Part shown: piece by piece, positions 21,794 to 30,569 of the stretch
How positions within the stretch are numbered: the stretch's first letter is position 1
Layout: every line of letters begins with the position of its first letter
Assembly (NCBI RefSeq): GCF_009826895.1
Contig: NZ_WUMV01000009.1
Location: 186,001 to 250,000 of the forward strand
Direction of reading: 5' to 3'
DNA length: 64,000 nt
Source of the DNA: Stappia sediminis
GTDB lineage: Bacteria; Pseudomonadota; Alphaproteobacteria; Rhizobiales; Stappiaceae
Position numbers and translations under genes: made by a program
Notes under the pieces: model-generated
Database searches by the model: none
What the model was told of the DNA's origin: nothing
What the model saw: the letters and a program-made list of their open reading frames with translations, nothing else

Positions 21794-22456
21794 CTAAAAA
21801 CTGAATTCCTTCGGTCGCTCAAAGCCCGGCAGGACATGCGCCGCCGCGTTGAAGGCAAATCGACCGGAAACGGTGTCGCCGGAGCGCGTATAGATCCGGG
21901 CCGATGCCGAGCCGCCGCGCCCTTCGATCGTGACCAGCCGGCCTCCGTCCTTGAGTTGAGCTGTCAAGGCATCGGGCAGACGTTCCACCGCTCCGTCAAT
22001 CAGGATGACGTCATACGGTCCTTCGGAAGCGCAGCCGGCGGTAAGTTCGCCCTGGACCACCGCTCCATTCTCGATGCCGAGTTCGATCAGGGTGGCGGAC
22101 GCGGCGTCCACCAGAGCTTCGTCGCCTTCCAGCCCCACGACCGACTGAGCGATCTTGGCAAGGACGGCTACGCTGTAGCCCGTGCTGCATCCCACCACCA
22201 GTACCACGTCGTCTTGCTTCACATCGGCAAGTTGCACGAGGCGGCCCAGGATATGGGGCTTCAGGAGATAGCGTCCGGCCCCGTCCCCCTGAACGGGAAT
22301 ATCCTGATCGATATAGGCGACGGTCCGCCTGGCGCTCGGTACGAAGCGCTCTCGCGGCACTTCCTGCATGGCGTCGAGAACCCGATAGTCGGTGACATCG
22401 TTGGTTCTAAGCTGGGTGTCCACCATACGGATTCGGGACTGGGTAAAGTCGCCCAT
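21794..22456 (-). CDS. Protein-L-isoaspartate O-methyltransferase-like protein
   Basis: Rossmann-fold SAM-dependent methyltransferase, 220 residues, resembling Pcm. The N-terminal MVDTQLRTNDVTDYRVLDAM and VPRERFVP segments are typical of the family. The glycine-rich SAM loop is degenerate: VLVVGCSTGYSVAVLA in place of VLEIGTGSGYQAAVLA. Genuine isoaspartate repair activity is therefore uncertain. GAGGTACGCC precedes the ATG. Rhizobial genomes commonly carry this form directly upstream of tolC. Confidence 0.88.
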   Translation of the reverse strand: MGDFTQSRIRMVDTQLRTNDVTDYRVLDAMQEVPRERFVPSARRTVAYIDQDIPVQGDGAGRYLLKPHILGRLVQLADVKQDDVVLVVGCSTGYSVAVLAKIAQSVVGLEGDEALVDAASATLIELGIENGAVVQGELTAGCASEGPYDVILIDGAVERLPDALTAQLKDGGRLVTIEGRGGSASARIYTRSGDTVSGRFAFNAAAHVLPGFERPKEFSF

Positions 22457-22752
22457 GGCGTACCTCGTTCATATTCGCGTCTGCGCCGAAGCCTCATTAG
22501 CGGGCGAAGCCGCTCATGACAAGCTCTCCCGTCATGCGAATCGAAGAGGGGCGAACCTCGCCCACGTCGCACACAGCGTTGCAAAGGCGCTGTTTCAGTC
22601 CGCCGGGGGCCAGACTGTGCACAATCCACATCCCTTTCCCGCGCCGTAAACTGGACGGTAACGACGGTTCGAAATAAAATGGCCGCGGATGATGGGTATT
22701 ATCCGGCTTTGTCGAAGGCCTTTGTTTCCTGCAGCAATTTCAGATTTGCGCG

Positions 22753-23157
22753 ATGAGCGATTCCGACAACGATCCAGACAAGGCAGAAAAGCTTGCAAGC
22801 GAGCGCGATAACGAGAACCGGCATCCGTCCGGTTTTTCGAACGTGTCTCAAGGCGTCATCGGATTTCCGGGAATGGAGGATGCGGGAGCGCATTTTCTGT
22901 TCGACGCGCCGGCTCAGAGCTCTTTCCATTTCATCCGGGATCTGGGCGGCATGGACGTGCATGGCGCTTCTTCGCTTGCACGGCCATCGGACGGCGAACT
23001 GGCGAGCTACACATTGATCGAGCAGGCCTATGGTCAGGCCGTGGCCTTCGAACGTTCCCTCATCGGCGGAAGTGGTTCACTGGACGATTTCGGAAAGATC
23101 ATGGCCTGGGTCTATAACGATCTCATAACGCAGAAGCCCGAAAAATCAGATACTTGA
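22753..23157 (+). CDS. Hypothetical protein, 134 residues
   Basis: No family recognised. The N-terminal 40 residues are charged and low in complexity; the rest (GVIGFPGMEDAGAHFLFDAP, then a helical C-terminus with FGKIMAWVYNDLI) looks foldable. There is no signal peptide or membrane segment, so it is probably cytoplasmic. No Shine-Dalgarno is visible before the ATG, which lowers confidence in the start. It is divergent from pcm and is followed after 52 bp by another unknown gene on the same strand, so the two may form an operon. Confidence 0.5.
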   Translation: MSDSDNDPDKAEKLASERDNENRHPSGFSNVSQGVIGFPGMEDAGAHFLFDAPAQSSFHFIRDLGGMDVHGASSLARPSDGELASYTLIEQAYGQAVAFERSLIGGSGSLDDFGKIMAWVYNDLITQKPEKSDT

Positions 23158-23209
23158 AGGCTCGCGCGTTGCGGGCTTGCGTTTGTAGGCCTCATTTTCG
23201 TTCGGTTAT

Positions 23210-23914
23210 ATGTTTGGCAATTACGCTGCGACTCCGCCCTATCTCAGCCTGAAGCGACCGATTTCCTCCCGCTTTGTGGAGTTTCGCGAAACGGTTTCGC
23301 GCCTTGGTCTGGAAACCTTTTTCGAAGGCGCCATCCGGCAACTCTTCGGGGTTTGCGACACGGAAAATCTAAGCGACGCGGAAAAGGAGCTTGTTCTGGA
23401 ACGTTGCCGGCTTTGCCTGGCAAGCGCCATCGTCGGCCTTGCGCTGCACGGCCCCTGCCGGGCGCCGGTTCACGCACCATTCGACATGCCTCCGCCCTCG
23501 CATCTGAATGCCGCCCAGTCTGAACTTTATCGGATCTGGCAAAAGACGGGCGGACGGCCGGACAAAGCCCTGCATCCATTGATGAAACAAATTGCGATAT
23601 TCGACGACAAGGCGGAGGACGGAGACAGCCCCGCGCTCTTTTATTGCGGAGAAGACAGTGTAATCGCCCGCTGGATGGGGCTTGAATGGGCCAATTCGCC
23701 GAACCTGAGTCGACCGGCCCTGCCGCCGTCGGTACGACGAAAGATCGCGGCAGGACTTCACGACGCCATACGCACGGATCATCCGGTTCACGATACCGTG
23801 CAAATCAGCGTGCAGACGCTTGAAGGCGAGCATGGCATGACGATCAATCGCCTGATCCTGCCTTTCTGGAGTTCCGCCGGCGTGCGCCATCTCTACAGCC
23901 TGTCGAGTTCGTGA
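23210..23914 (+). CDS. Hypothetical protein, possibly PAS_5-like
   Basis: 234 residues, no signal peptide or membrane segment. The C-terminal 130 residues run IAIFDDKAE..ALFYCGEDSVIARWMG..EWA and later TINRLILPFWSSAGVRHLYSLS. That pattern resembles PAS_5-type sensory domains, which end in a RLLLPL-like strand, but I cannot confirm it by eye. The N-terminal 80 residues are helical with two Cys (CRLC). No ribosome site is evident. It lies just upstream of the tRNA-Cys gene. Confidence 0.55.
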   Translation: MFGNYAATPPYLSLKRPISSRFVEFRETVSRLGLETFFEGAIRQLFGVCDTENLSDAEKELVLERCRLCLASAIVGLALHGPCRAPVHAPFDMPPPSHLNAAQSELYRIWQKTGGRPDKALHPLMKQIAIFDDKAEDGDSPALFYCGEDSVIARWMGLEWANSPNLSRPALPPSVRRKIAAGLHDAIRTDHPVHDTVQISVQTLEGEHGMTINRLILPFWSSAGVRHLYSLSSS

Positions 23915-24010
23915 GCGTGCGGCCGGCAAACAAATTTTTGCACACATACATCGACAATTTCGCACACACCGATTGACAGCGCATGGCAACTGATTGAAAA
24001 GACGCTGCAT

Positions 24011-24084
24011 GGCCTCGTGGCGGAGTGGTGACGCAGCGGACTGCAAATCCGTATACCCCGGTTCGATTCCGGGCGAGGCCTCCA
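24011..24084 (+). tRNA. tRNA-Cys (anticodon GCA)
   Basis: A 74-nt cloverleaf. Acceptor stem GGCCTCG (24011-24017) pairs with CGAGGCC (24074-24080). The anticodon loop CTGCAAA has GCA at 24043-24045, the T loop contains GGTTCGATTCC, and CCA is encoded at 24082-24084. It stands alone with no neighbouring tRNA. Confidence 0.97.
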
Positions 24085-24294
24085 TCCTGAAATTCCTCGG
24101 TTTGCCAAGAGATTGAGACACGCCCCGGCGTGGCGGCATCGCGTGTGGCCGTTGCATTCTTCCTTTCCGCCTTTTTTGCCTCCGCAGTATGAGCCGCGAT
24201 TTAGCTCTTGCCGGAAATCCGTGAATTCCAACGGCTTGTGAGATAGACTTTATAGTTCTCCGATGCGTTCGGCCGGAAACGCCGGGAGGACGGG

Positions 24295-24975
24295 ATGGCC
24301 GATACCGATACGAAAAAGCGGCGGCGGGAACTCTCGAGCGCCGAACTTGGCGCAATTGCGCATCTTTATCGCGGCGAGATCTACCGCAGCACGATCTGGC
24401 GTACGCGGCTGGACACTACGACCAACTGGGCGGTGGTGACGCTTGGCGTCGCGCTTTCGATCACCTTTTCCTCACCGAGCGCATCGCCGCTGCCCCTCGT
24501 CCTTGTCGGCATATTGATCCTGTTCTTCCTGATGTTGGAAGCGCGGCGATATCGGTACTTCAATGTCTGGCGCGCTCGGGCCCGATGGATTGAAAACCAT
24601 CTTTACGCGCCGATGCTGGTCGATGGCGATTTGCACATGGAAGAAGGCTGGCAGGCGACGCTTGCCGAGGATTACTGGCATCCGCACTATCACATCTCCT
24701 TCATGACGGCGCTCGGCCGACGCATCCGCCGCAACTACCTGTGGATTCTGCTGATCCAGGCCGCTTCCTATGTCGGCAAGCTGATCGTCCACCCGATTCC
24801 CCTCACCAGCATGGACCAGTTCATGCGCAGGGCGGACGTGGGGCCGATTCCAGGAGAAGTGATGATCGCGATGGGCGCCATTTACGTTGCCGCATGGTGC
24901 GCCATGGCCGTCTGGAGCGAGTGGGACGACCGCAAGCGCTTCGGCGACCGTCCAAGCGTGACGGGGATGGGTTGA
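24295..24975 (+). CDS. DUF2270 integral membrane protein
   Basis: 226 residues. Two adjacent N-terminal membrane helices (about 40-82) are followed by a soluble segment with conserved YFNVWRARARWIENHLYAPML, then two more helices (about 145-165 and 193-213). The HLYRGEIYRSTIWRTRLD opening and the ARRYRYFNVWR segment are hallmarks I associate with DUF2270. The function is unknown. Transcribed away from the tRNA gene; it converges with a small unknown gene. Confidence 0.82.
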   Translation: MADTDTKKRRRELSSAELGAIAHLYRGEIYRSTIWRTRLDTTTNWAVVTLGVALSITFSSPSASPLPLVLVGILILFFLMLEARRYRYFNVWRARARWIENHLYAPMLVDGDLHMEEGWQATLAEDYWHPHYHISFMTALGRRIRRNYLWILLIQAASYVGKLIVHPIPLTSMDQFMRRADVGPIPGEVMIAMGAIYVAAWCAMAVWSEWDDRKRFGDRPSVTGMG

Positions 24976-24977
24976 CT

Positions 24978-25223
24978 TCACCCTTCGGCGGCTTTTCCCG
25001 AAAGCCTCGCATGTCCCCCGGAGTGGAAATATTCTCGCCGCCCGGTCATGACGAGTGCCAGTTCGTCGATATCGTCGATCAACGCATCGACGCATCGCGC
25101 AAGGCCAGAGCGCGGCCTCATGGCGCTGCGCGCGGCGATCAGCTCGCCGCGGGCGTTTCCCAGGCACGCAAGCAGCGCCTTGCTATCGAAATCAAGGGGT
25201 GATCTGGCTCTTCGGCTCGTCAT
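24978..25223 (-). CDS. Small conserved-looking hypothetical protein, 81 residues
   Basis: Cytoplasmic, no signal. The core ALLACLGNARGELIAARSAMRPRS and CVDALIDDIDELALVMTGRREYF forms two amphipathic helices ending in a distinctive TGRREYFH motif. Amino-acid composition is sensible, and the alternative frame on the + strand is Arg-rich like a shadow, so I favour this strand. There is no clear Shine-Dalgarno. Function unknown. Confidence 0.5.
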   Translation of the reverse strand: MTSRRARSPLDFDSKALLACLGNARGELIAARSAMRPRSGLARCVDALIDDIDELALVMTGRREYFHSGGHARLSGKAAEG

Positions 25224-25408
25224 CGGCGGATGTCCACGGCACGGAGGTGATAGTATAATGTTCTTCTTTTGTTCTTTTCAATGCGCTTGAATACCGCCGC
25301 TGTCAAGGCATGAAGTGTCGCAAGGGTGGTTGGCGAGCCGGCGCCGGAAGATATAGAAGCGATACTCGCGAGGTTCGGATTCCCTGCGCTGCAAAATGAG
25401 AGCTGACG

Positions 25409-26410
25409 ATGGAACATGGCGGAGACCTCGGCGCGGCAATGCGCCGATACGGCGGTACTCTAGAAGACTGGCTCGACCTGTCGACCGGCATAAACCCGCA
25501 CGCCTACCCCCTGCCTGAAGACCTTCCGCACCATGCCTGGCAACGCTTGCCATCGGCGGGCGATCTCAACGGCTTGCTTGAGGCAGCGCGGAAAAGCTAC
25601 GCAATTCCGGATGCCCTGGGGGTTGCGGCAGCGCCTGGCACCCAATCGATCCTGAGCTGGCTGCCGCGCCTCCTGCCGGATGGGGATGTGGCGGTGGTTT
25701 CGCCGACCTACGCCAGCCACGCCGAAATCTGGCGTGGCGCGGGCAGAACGGTCGTCGAATCCGCAAATCCATATTCCATGCCGGAAAGCTGCCGGATTGC
25801 CGTCATCGTCAATCCCAACAATCCGGACGGTAGGCTGACGGACGTGAAATCGCTCCTGCATCTGGCGCGCGAACTCGGCGGCCGGGGCGGCTGGCTGATC
25901 GTCGACGAAGCGTTCGCCGATTGCGTCCCCGGGGCAAGCATCCTGCCGCACATAACCAATGAGCCGGTCGTCGTGCTGCGCTCGTTCGGCAAGTTTTTCG
26001 GGCTTGCGGGCTTGCGGCTGGGCTTTCTCGTCGGCCCAAGAAACATCACGGCGAGCATTGCCGCCTCGCTTGAAAGTTGGGCCGTGTCCGGTCCGGCAAT
26101 CGAAATCGGGGCAAAGGCCCTGTCCGACAAGCAATGGCAGGCAAAGGCTTTTTCCACGCTCGCCGATGAGATCGCCGACCTGAACATCGCTCTTCACGAA
26201 TGCGGCCTCACGGTTTTCGGCGGAACGCCCCTGTTCGCGTTGGCCGCGCATGAAAAGGCGGAAGCTCTTCACAGCGCACTTGGAAAAAGGCACATCTGGA
26301 CGCGGAAATTCGCCTACGCTCCCACTTGGATCCGGTTCGGCCTGCCTGGCGGCACTCACAAACTTGAGCGGCTGAAGACGGGCCTTCAGGAATCTCTGGC
26401 CGAAATCTGA
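25409..26410 (+). CDS. cobC: L-threonine-O-3-phosphate decarboxylase (cobalamin synthesis)
   Basis: PLP enzyme of fold type I that makes (R)-1-aminopropan-2-ol phosphate, the linker of the cobalamin nucleotide loop. It is CobC in the aerobic-pathway naming and CobD in Salmonella. It has 333 residues. Signatures are HGGDLGAA at the N-terminus, LDLSTGINP, VNPNNPDGR, VDEAFADC and RSFGKFFGLAGLRLGF, with Lys195 as the Schiff-base lysine. The partner synthase gene starts 6 bp after its stop. No cobalamin riboswitch could be recognised upstream. Confidence 0.95.
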   Translation: MEHGGDLGAAMRRYGGTLEDWLDLSTGINPHAYPLPEDLPHHAWQRLPSAGDLNGLLEAARKSYAIPDALGVAAAPGTQSILSWLPRLLPDGDVAVVSPTYASHAEIWRGAGRTVVESANPYSMPESCRIAVIVNPNNPDGRLTDVKSLLHLARELGGRGGWLIVDEAFADCVPGASILPHITNEPVVVLRSFGKFFGLAGLRLGFLVGPRNITASIAASLESWAVSGPAIEIGAKALSDKQWQAKAFSTLADEIADLNIALHECGLTVFGGTPLFALAAHEKAEALHSALGKRHIWTRKFAYAPTWIRFGLPGGTHKLERLKTGLQESLAEI

Positions 26411-26416
26411 CACGGC

Positions 26417-27499
26417 ATGCTGCTGTTTCCCGACGTTGCCGCCCTCTTGCTCGCAGCCCTGCTTCTGGATGCGGCCTTGGGCGATCCGGACTGGTTATGG
26501 CGCCGCCTGCCTCATCCGGTCGCGCTGTTCGGCGCAGTGATTTCCATTGCCGATCAGGATTTCAACACATCGGACCTGTCGCCACGCCTGAAGAAGACCT
26601 ATGGGACGGCCTTTCTGGCCGCACTTGTCGCCGTCTCGTTCGCGCTGGGTCTGCTGATCGAAGGCATCCTTCGCCTCATTCCCTATGGCGAGATCGGCAT
26701 CGTGCTCATTGCCGCCATCTTTCTTGCGCAACGCAGCCTTTATGACCACGTCGCACGCGTTCGCGACTCTTTGGCAAGGCATGGCCTAGAGCATAATCCG
26801 CGAAACCCGGATCGGATTTCGCGAAAAGGTTATGCTCAAGATAATGATTCTGGAGCGAATTCTTGTCACGAAAGCGATCCCGCTTTCGTGGAAAGCGCTC
26901 TAGACGCGGCGCGTCGCGAGGTTGCGATGATCGTCGGGCGCGACCCCGACCTGCTGGACGAAGCCGGCGTTTCCCGTGCGTCAATCGAATCCTGTTCGGA
27001 AAATTTTTCGGACGGCATCGTCGCGCCGGCTTTATGGTTCTTACTGCTGGGGCTTCCGGGCCTCATGGCCTACAAGGCCGTGAACACGGCCGATTCCATG
27101 GTCGGCCACAAGACCGAAAGGCATCGGGATTTCGGCTGGGCGTCGGCCCGCTTCGACGATCTGGTAAACCTTCCCGCCTCCCGTCTTGCGGGGTTTTTCA
27201 TCGCATTTTCCGCTCCGCTTGCGCGCGGCAGTATCGCCAATGCGTTCAAGGTCATGATGGCGGATGCCCCCCGCCACCGTTCGCCCAACGCAGGCTGGCC
27301 GGAAGCCGCCATGGCCGGTGCTCTTGATCTCGCCCTCGCCGGTCCGCGCCGCTACCGCGGCTATGCCGTCGAGGATCCGTTCATGAACGAAAAAGGCCGG
27401 CGGGAAGCGGATGCCGACGATATTACGCGTGCCTTGCGTGTTTACTGCGGCGCATGTGCGATCCAGGCAGCGGTTGTCGGAGTTGTTGCGGCTCTGTGA
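26417..27499 (+). CDS. cobD: Adenosylcobinamide-phosphate synthase carrying an in-frame repeat insertion
   Basis: Membrane enzyme (CbiB in Salmonella) that joins the aminopropanol phosphate to adenosylcobyric acid. It has 360 residues, longer than the usual 310-330. The N-terminal helices and the GDPDWLWRRLPHPVALFG segment are normal. So are ARREVAMIVGRDP, ESCSENFSDGIVAPA, YKAVNTADSMVGH and the C-terminal DAPRHRSPNAGWPEAAMAGAL. Between the QRSLYDHVARVRDSLARHG segment and ALDAARREV there is an extra stretch, about residues 124-163. It is encoded entirely by a palindromic RIME-like element (26786-26903). The frame stays open through it. The insertion falls in a loop before the conserved cytoplasmic region, so activity may survive. 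It converges with rarD, five bases apart. Confidence 0.93.
   Translation: MLLFPDVAALLLAALLLDAALGDPDWLWRRLPHPVALFGAVISIADQDFNTSDLSPRLKKTYGTAFLAALVAVSFALGLLIEGILRLIPYGEIGIVLIAAIFLAQRSLYDHVARVRDSLARHGLEHNPRNPDRISRKGYAQDNDSGANSCHESDPAFVESALDAARREVAMIVGRDPDLLDEAGVSRASIESCSENFSDGIVAPALWFLLLGLPGLMAYKAVNTADSMVGHKTERHRDFGWASARFDDLVNLPASRLAGFFIAFSAPLARGSIANAFKVMMADAPRHRSPNAGWPEAAMAGALDLALAGPRRYRGYAVEDPFMNEKGRREADADDITRALRVYCGACAIQAAVVGVVAAL
26786..26903. repeat. RIME-like palindromic element inserted in cobD
   Basis: 118 bp bounded by CTAGAGC (26786-26792) and GCTCTAG (26897-26903). Inside are two strong hairpins. CGCGAAACCCG/CGGATTTCGCG (26799-26823) has one mismatch and a 3-nt loop. CACGAAAGCG/CGCTTTCGTG (26867-26890) is perfect with a 4-nt loop. 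This twin-hairpin design with palindromic ends is that of rhizobial intergenic mosaic elements. A diverged copy lies at 15375-15491. Confidence 0.88.
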
Positions 27500-27504
27500 G
27501 GGTC

Positions 27505-28416
27505 TTACCGACCCCGCCCCCTGCGCAGCATGTCGACGGAGAATATCGCCAGCGATATCCAGATCATCACGAAGCTTGCCAGTTTCGCTTGCGATAGCGG
27601 CTCGTTCCACAGAGAGATCGCCAGGATGAAGTGGATGGACGGTGCGACATACTGCATGAACCCCATGACGGAAAGCGGCAGCCGCCGGGCACCGGTCGCA
27701 AACAGGATCAGCGGCAGCGCCGTGACGGCTCCCGTGCCGATCAGGGCGGCCATCAGGCCGGGAGCTTCCAACGGCAGGACGTTTTCCCCGCTGCCGCCGA
27801 GGTAGAGCAGCAGAGCTAGGAAGAACGGGCTGACGACCAACGCCTCTGTCAGGAGACCGGGTGTCGCACCAACGGGAATTGTCTTCCGCAGATAGCCGTA
27901 GGTCGCGAAAGTGAAGGCGAGCACCAGCGAAACCCAGGGCAAAGCGCCGATAGAGACGGCCTGAATGCCGATTGCGACCACCGTCAGACAGACGGCCACA
28001 GCTTGCGTCCTGTTCAGCCTTTCGCCCAGCAGCACCATGCCTATGACGATGCTGACGAGCGGATTGATGAAATAGCCGAAGCTGACTTCGAGCACGCGCC
28101 CCACATCGATCGCCCAGATGAAGGTCAGCCAGTTAAGCGAGATCACGCAGGCCGACACGAAAAGCCGCGAAAGAAGCTTCCGGTCACCGAGGATCGCGCG
28201 AACTTCGCCCATGCGCCCGACGAGCGCGAGATAAAGGGCGACGAAACCGACCGACCAGATCACGCGATACGCCACGACGATGAGCGCCGACACCTCATCG
28301 GTAAGCGTGTAGTAGATCGGCAGGAAACCCCAAAGCAGATAGGCGGAAAGGCCCGCCATCATTCCAAGGCGGAACTCCGCCTGCTCCGCCGTCCGTGCGT
28401 GGGCGATCTCGGTCAT
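27505..28416 (-). CDS. rarD: RarD-type EamA permease
   Basis: Ten-helix inner-membrane transporter of the drug/metabolite superfamily, 303 residues; the substrate is unknown in general. ATG 28416 follows GGAG; an upstream extension is less likely. The conserved N-terminal segment GLSAYLLWGFLPIYYTL and YRVIWSV, then NWLTFIWAID and SFGYFINPLVSI, are RarD signatures, as is the C-terminal MGFMQYVAPSIHFILA. It lies 66 bp downstream of cimA on the same strand and may be read through. Confidence 0.93.
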   Translation of the reverse strand: MTEIAHARTAEQAEFRLGMMAGLSAYLLWGFLPIYYTLTDEVSALIVVAYRVIWSVGFVALYLALVGRMGEVRAILGDRKLLSRLFVSACVISLNWLTFIWAIDVGRVLEVSFGYFINPLVSIVIGMVLLGERLNRTQAVAVCLTVVAIGIQAVSIGALPWVSLVLAFTFATYGYLRKTIPVGATPGLLTEALVVSPFFLALLLYLGGSGENVLPLEAPGLMAALIGTGAVTALPLILFATGARRLPLSVMGFMQYVAPSIHFILAISLWNEPLSQAKLASFVMIWISLAIFSVDMLRRGRGR

Positions 28417-28482
28417 GAAAACTCCGGAAGAGGCCGCGCGAAATTCGTCCGCCGGCTTCGATTTCAAGTGGTGACGGAAGGC

Positions 28483-30075
28483 TCAGGCGCCAGCCTTCAG
28501 GAGGGCATATGTGACGGAATCGACAAGCGCCTGGAAGGAGGCATCCACGATATTCCCCGACACACCGATCGTGAACCAGCGCTTGTGCGTCGCCCTGTCC
28601 TGGCTTTCGATCAAAACGCGGGTGACGGCGTCCGTGCCTCCGTTCAGGATACGCACCTTGAAGTCGATGAGCTCCATCCCGTCGATTGCCGTCTGATATC
28701 GGCCAAGGTCCTTCCTGAGCGCGATATCGAGCGCGTTCACCGGACCGTTGCCTTCGGCGACAGACATGCGCGTCTCGCCGTCGATATCGACCTTCACAAC
28801 GGCTTCCGACACGGTAACGAGTTCGCCGATCGCGTTGAAACGCCGCTCCACCATCACGCGGAAGGATTTCACGTCGAAATAAACCGGCACTTCACCTAGC
28901 CTGCGCCGCGCCAGAAGCTCGAACGAGGCATCCGCCGCTTCATACGAATAACCTTGCGCCTCGCGCTCCTTGATATCGGTCAGAAGTCCGTCGAGCCTCG
29001 GGTCCTTGCGATCGACCTCGATGCCGATCCGCGTCAGCTCGTTGAGAAGGTTCGATTTGCCCGCTTGGTCGGAGACGAGCACGCGCCGGCGATTGCCCAC
29101 CGTTTCGGGCGGAATGTGCTCATAGGTCTCCGGCTCCTTCAGGAGCGCGGAGGCATGGATTCCGGCCTTCGTGGCGAATGCGTTCGCGCCCACATAGGGC
29201 GCATGAACATCCGGCGAAAGGTTGATCAGCTCATCGAATGCGTGGGAAATCGCCGAGATGTCGCGAAGGCCCTCCTCGCTGATGCCGACTTCGAGCATTT
29301 CGCTGTAGGGCGCCTTCAGCATCAGGGTCGGAATGAGCGACGTCAGATTGGCATTGCCGCAGCGCTCGCCGATACCGTTCAGCGTGCCCTGGATCTGCCG
29401 GCAGCCGGCTTCCACGGCCACCAGCGAGTTCGCGACGGCCTGTCCCGTGTCGTCATGGGCATGGATGCCGAGGTAGCTTCCGGGCACAACGCTTTGCACG
29501 TCCTCGACGATCCGGCGCACCTCGCCCGGCATGGTGCCGCCGTTCGTGTCGCAAAGCACCACCCAGCGGGCACCCGCCTCATAGGCTTCCCTGGCGCAGG
29601 CCAGCGCATAGTCCCGGTTGGCCTTGTATCCATCGAAGAAGTGCTCACAGTCGACCAGGGGCTCGCGGCCCGCCTCCCTTGCAGCGATAACACTGTCGCG
29701 AATGGAGACGAGGTTTTCCTCGTTCGTGGTCTCAAGCGCTACGCGCACATGATAATCCCAGGATTTGGCGACGAAGCAGATCGCATCCGCCTCCGCCTCG
29801 AGCAGGCCCTGAATGCCCGGGTCGTTCGAGACGGACCTCCCCGCCCGCTTGGTCATGCCGAATGCGGTGAAAGCCGCTTTCTTCGTCCGCTTTTCGGCGA
29901 AGAATGCCGTGTCGGTCGGGTTGGCGCCGGGGTAGCCACCCTCCACGTAGTCGACGCCAAGTCGCTCCAGCAGGTCCGCGATCGCGATCTTCTCATCGAC
30001 GGAAAAGTCGATGCCGCTCGTCTGCTGGCCGTCGCGCAAGGTCGTGTCGAAGAGATAAAGGCGCTCGCGGCTCAT
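28483..30075 (-). CDS. cimA: Citramalate synthase
   Basis: DRE-TIM metallolyase that condenses pyruvate and acetyl-CoA to (R)-citramalate, an alternative entry to isoleucine. It has 530 residues. The catalytic LFDTTLRDGQQTSG motif opens the TIM barrel, and metal-binding HAHDDTGQAVANS is near the middle. The GTLNGIGERCGNANL segment and a C-terminal LeuA dimer domain (about 405-530) are present. The start ATG overlaps the stop of the upstream gfa-like gene by four bases (ATGA), so translation is probably coupled. The family also contains homocitrate and isopropylmalate synthases, but this length and N-terminus fit CimA. Confidence 0.93.
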   Translation of the reverse strand: MSRERLYLFDTTLRDGQQTSGIDFSVDEKIAIADLLERLGVDYVEGGYPGANPTDTAFFAEKRTKKAAFTAFGMTKRAGRSVSNDPGIQGLLEAEADAICFVAKSWDYHVRVALETTNEENLVSIRDSVIAAREAGREPLVDCEHFFDGYKANRDYALACAREAYEAGARWVVLCDTNGGTMPGEVRRIVEDVQSVVPGSYLGIHAHDDTGQAVANSLVAVEAGCRQIQGTLNGIGERCGNANLTSLIPTLMLKAPYSEMLEVGISEEGLRDISAISHAFDELINLSPDVHAPYVGANAFATKAGIHASALLKEPETYEHIPPETVGNRRRVLVSDQAGKSNLLNELTRIGIEVDRKDPRLDGLLTDIKEREAQGYSYEAADASFELLARRRLGEVPVYFDVKSFRVMVERRFNAIGELVTVSEAVVKVDIDGETRMSVAEGNGPVNALDIALRKDLGRYQTAIDGMELIDFKVRILNGGTDAVTRVLIESQDRATHKRWFTIGVSGNIVDASFQALVDSVTYALLKAGA

Positions 30076-30569
30076 TTCCTGCGCTCCTTGACGGGCCACT
30101 CCGGGGTTTCGTGATCTGGATGCTGATAGGATTCGATGGACTTCAGAAAAGGCGCACCTTCCGTATCATCCAATGTTTCCCGCTTCGGCAGCGAAGCGAG
30201 ATCGTCGACATAGTGAAGCTTGCCCTCGGTTCCGTACTCGATTGTCGGCTCGATCTCATCCGGATTATCAAACGCCCCTATCGACACCGCGATCGAATCT
30301 CCCGGCGCCTCGTAGGTAAGCTGCGTGCCGCAATCGGCGCAAAAACCGCGCGCGACATGGTTCGAACTCTGGAACATGCGTGGCAGCCCCCGCGTCCACG
30401 TGAACCCTTTGGCGGGCACGTCAACAAGCGGCGCGAAGAATGATCCATAGGCCTTCTGGCACATGCGGCAATGGCAGATAGATGCCGTGCCGAGCTTGCC
30501 CTCGACGCGGAAACGCACCGCACCGCACTGACATCCGCCGGTATGCACGATCGATAGTTCTTCGGTCAC
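30072..30569 (-). CDS. GFA-family zinc protein (glutathione-dependent formaldehyde-activating-like)
   Basis: 165 residues. Zinc-binding cysteines appear as CQCGAVRF near the N-terminus, then [14 protein letters not shown], then [10 protein letters not shown]. This is the GFA/Mss4-like fold. Many members are not formaldehyde enzymes, so the biochemical role is open. The start is GTG 30569, which overlaps the cysS stop by four bases (GTGA); its own stop overlaps the cimA start. It is therefore a tightly coupled middle gene between cysS and cimA. Confidence 0.9.
   Translation of the reverse strand: MTEELSIVHTGGCQCGAVRFRVEGKLGTASICHCRMCQKAYGSFFAPLVDVPAKGFTWTRGLPRMFQSSNHVARGFCADCGTQLTYEAPGDSIAVSIGAFDNPDEIEPTIEYGTEGKLHYVDDLASLPKRETLDDTEGAPFLKSIESYQHPDHETPEWPVKERRK

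Noticed and set aside
24011-24084. tRNA-Cys as the attachment site of a genomic island
   Set aside because: No integrase, no direct repeat of the tRNA 3' end and no composition shift were seen within the window.
25224-25408. Cobalamin riboswitch upstream of cobC
   Set aside because: No B12-box-like conserved core could be found in the 185 bp before cobC, and there is no obvious terminator or sequestering stem.
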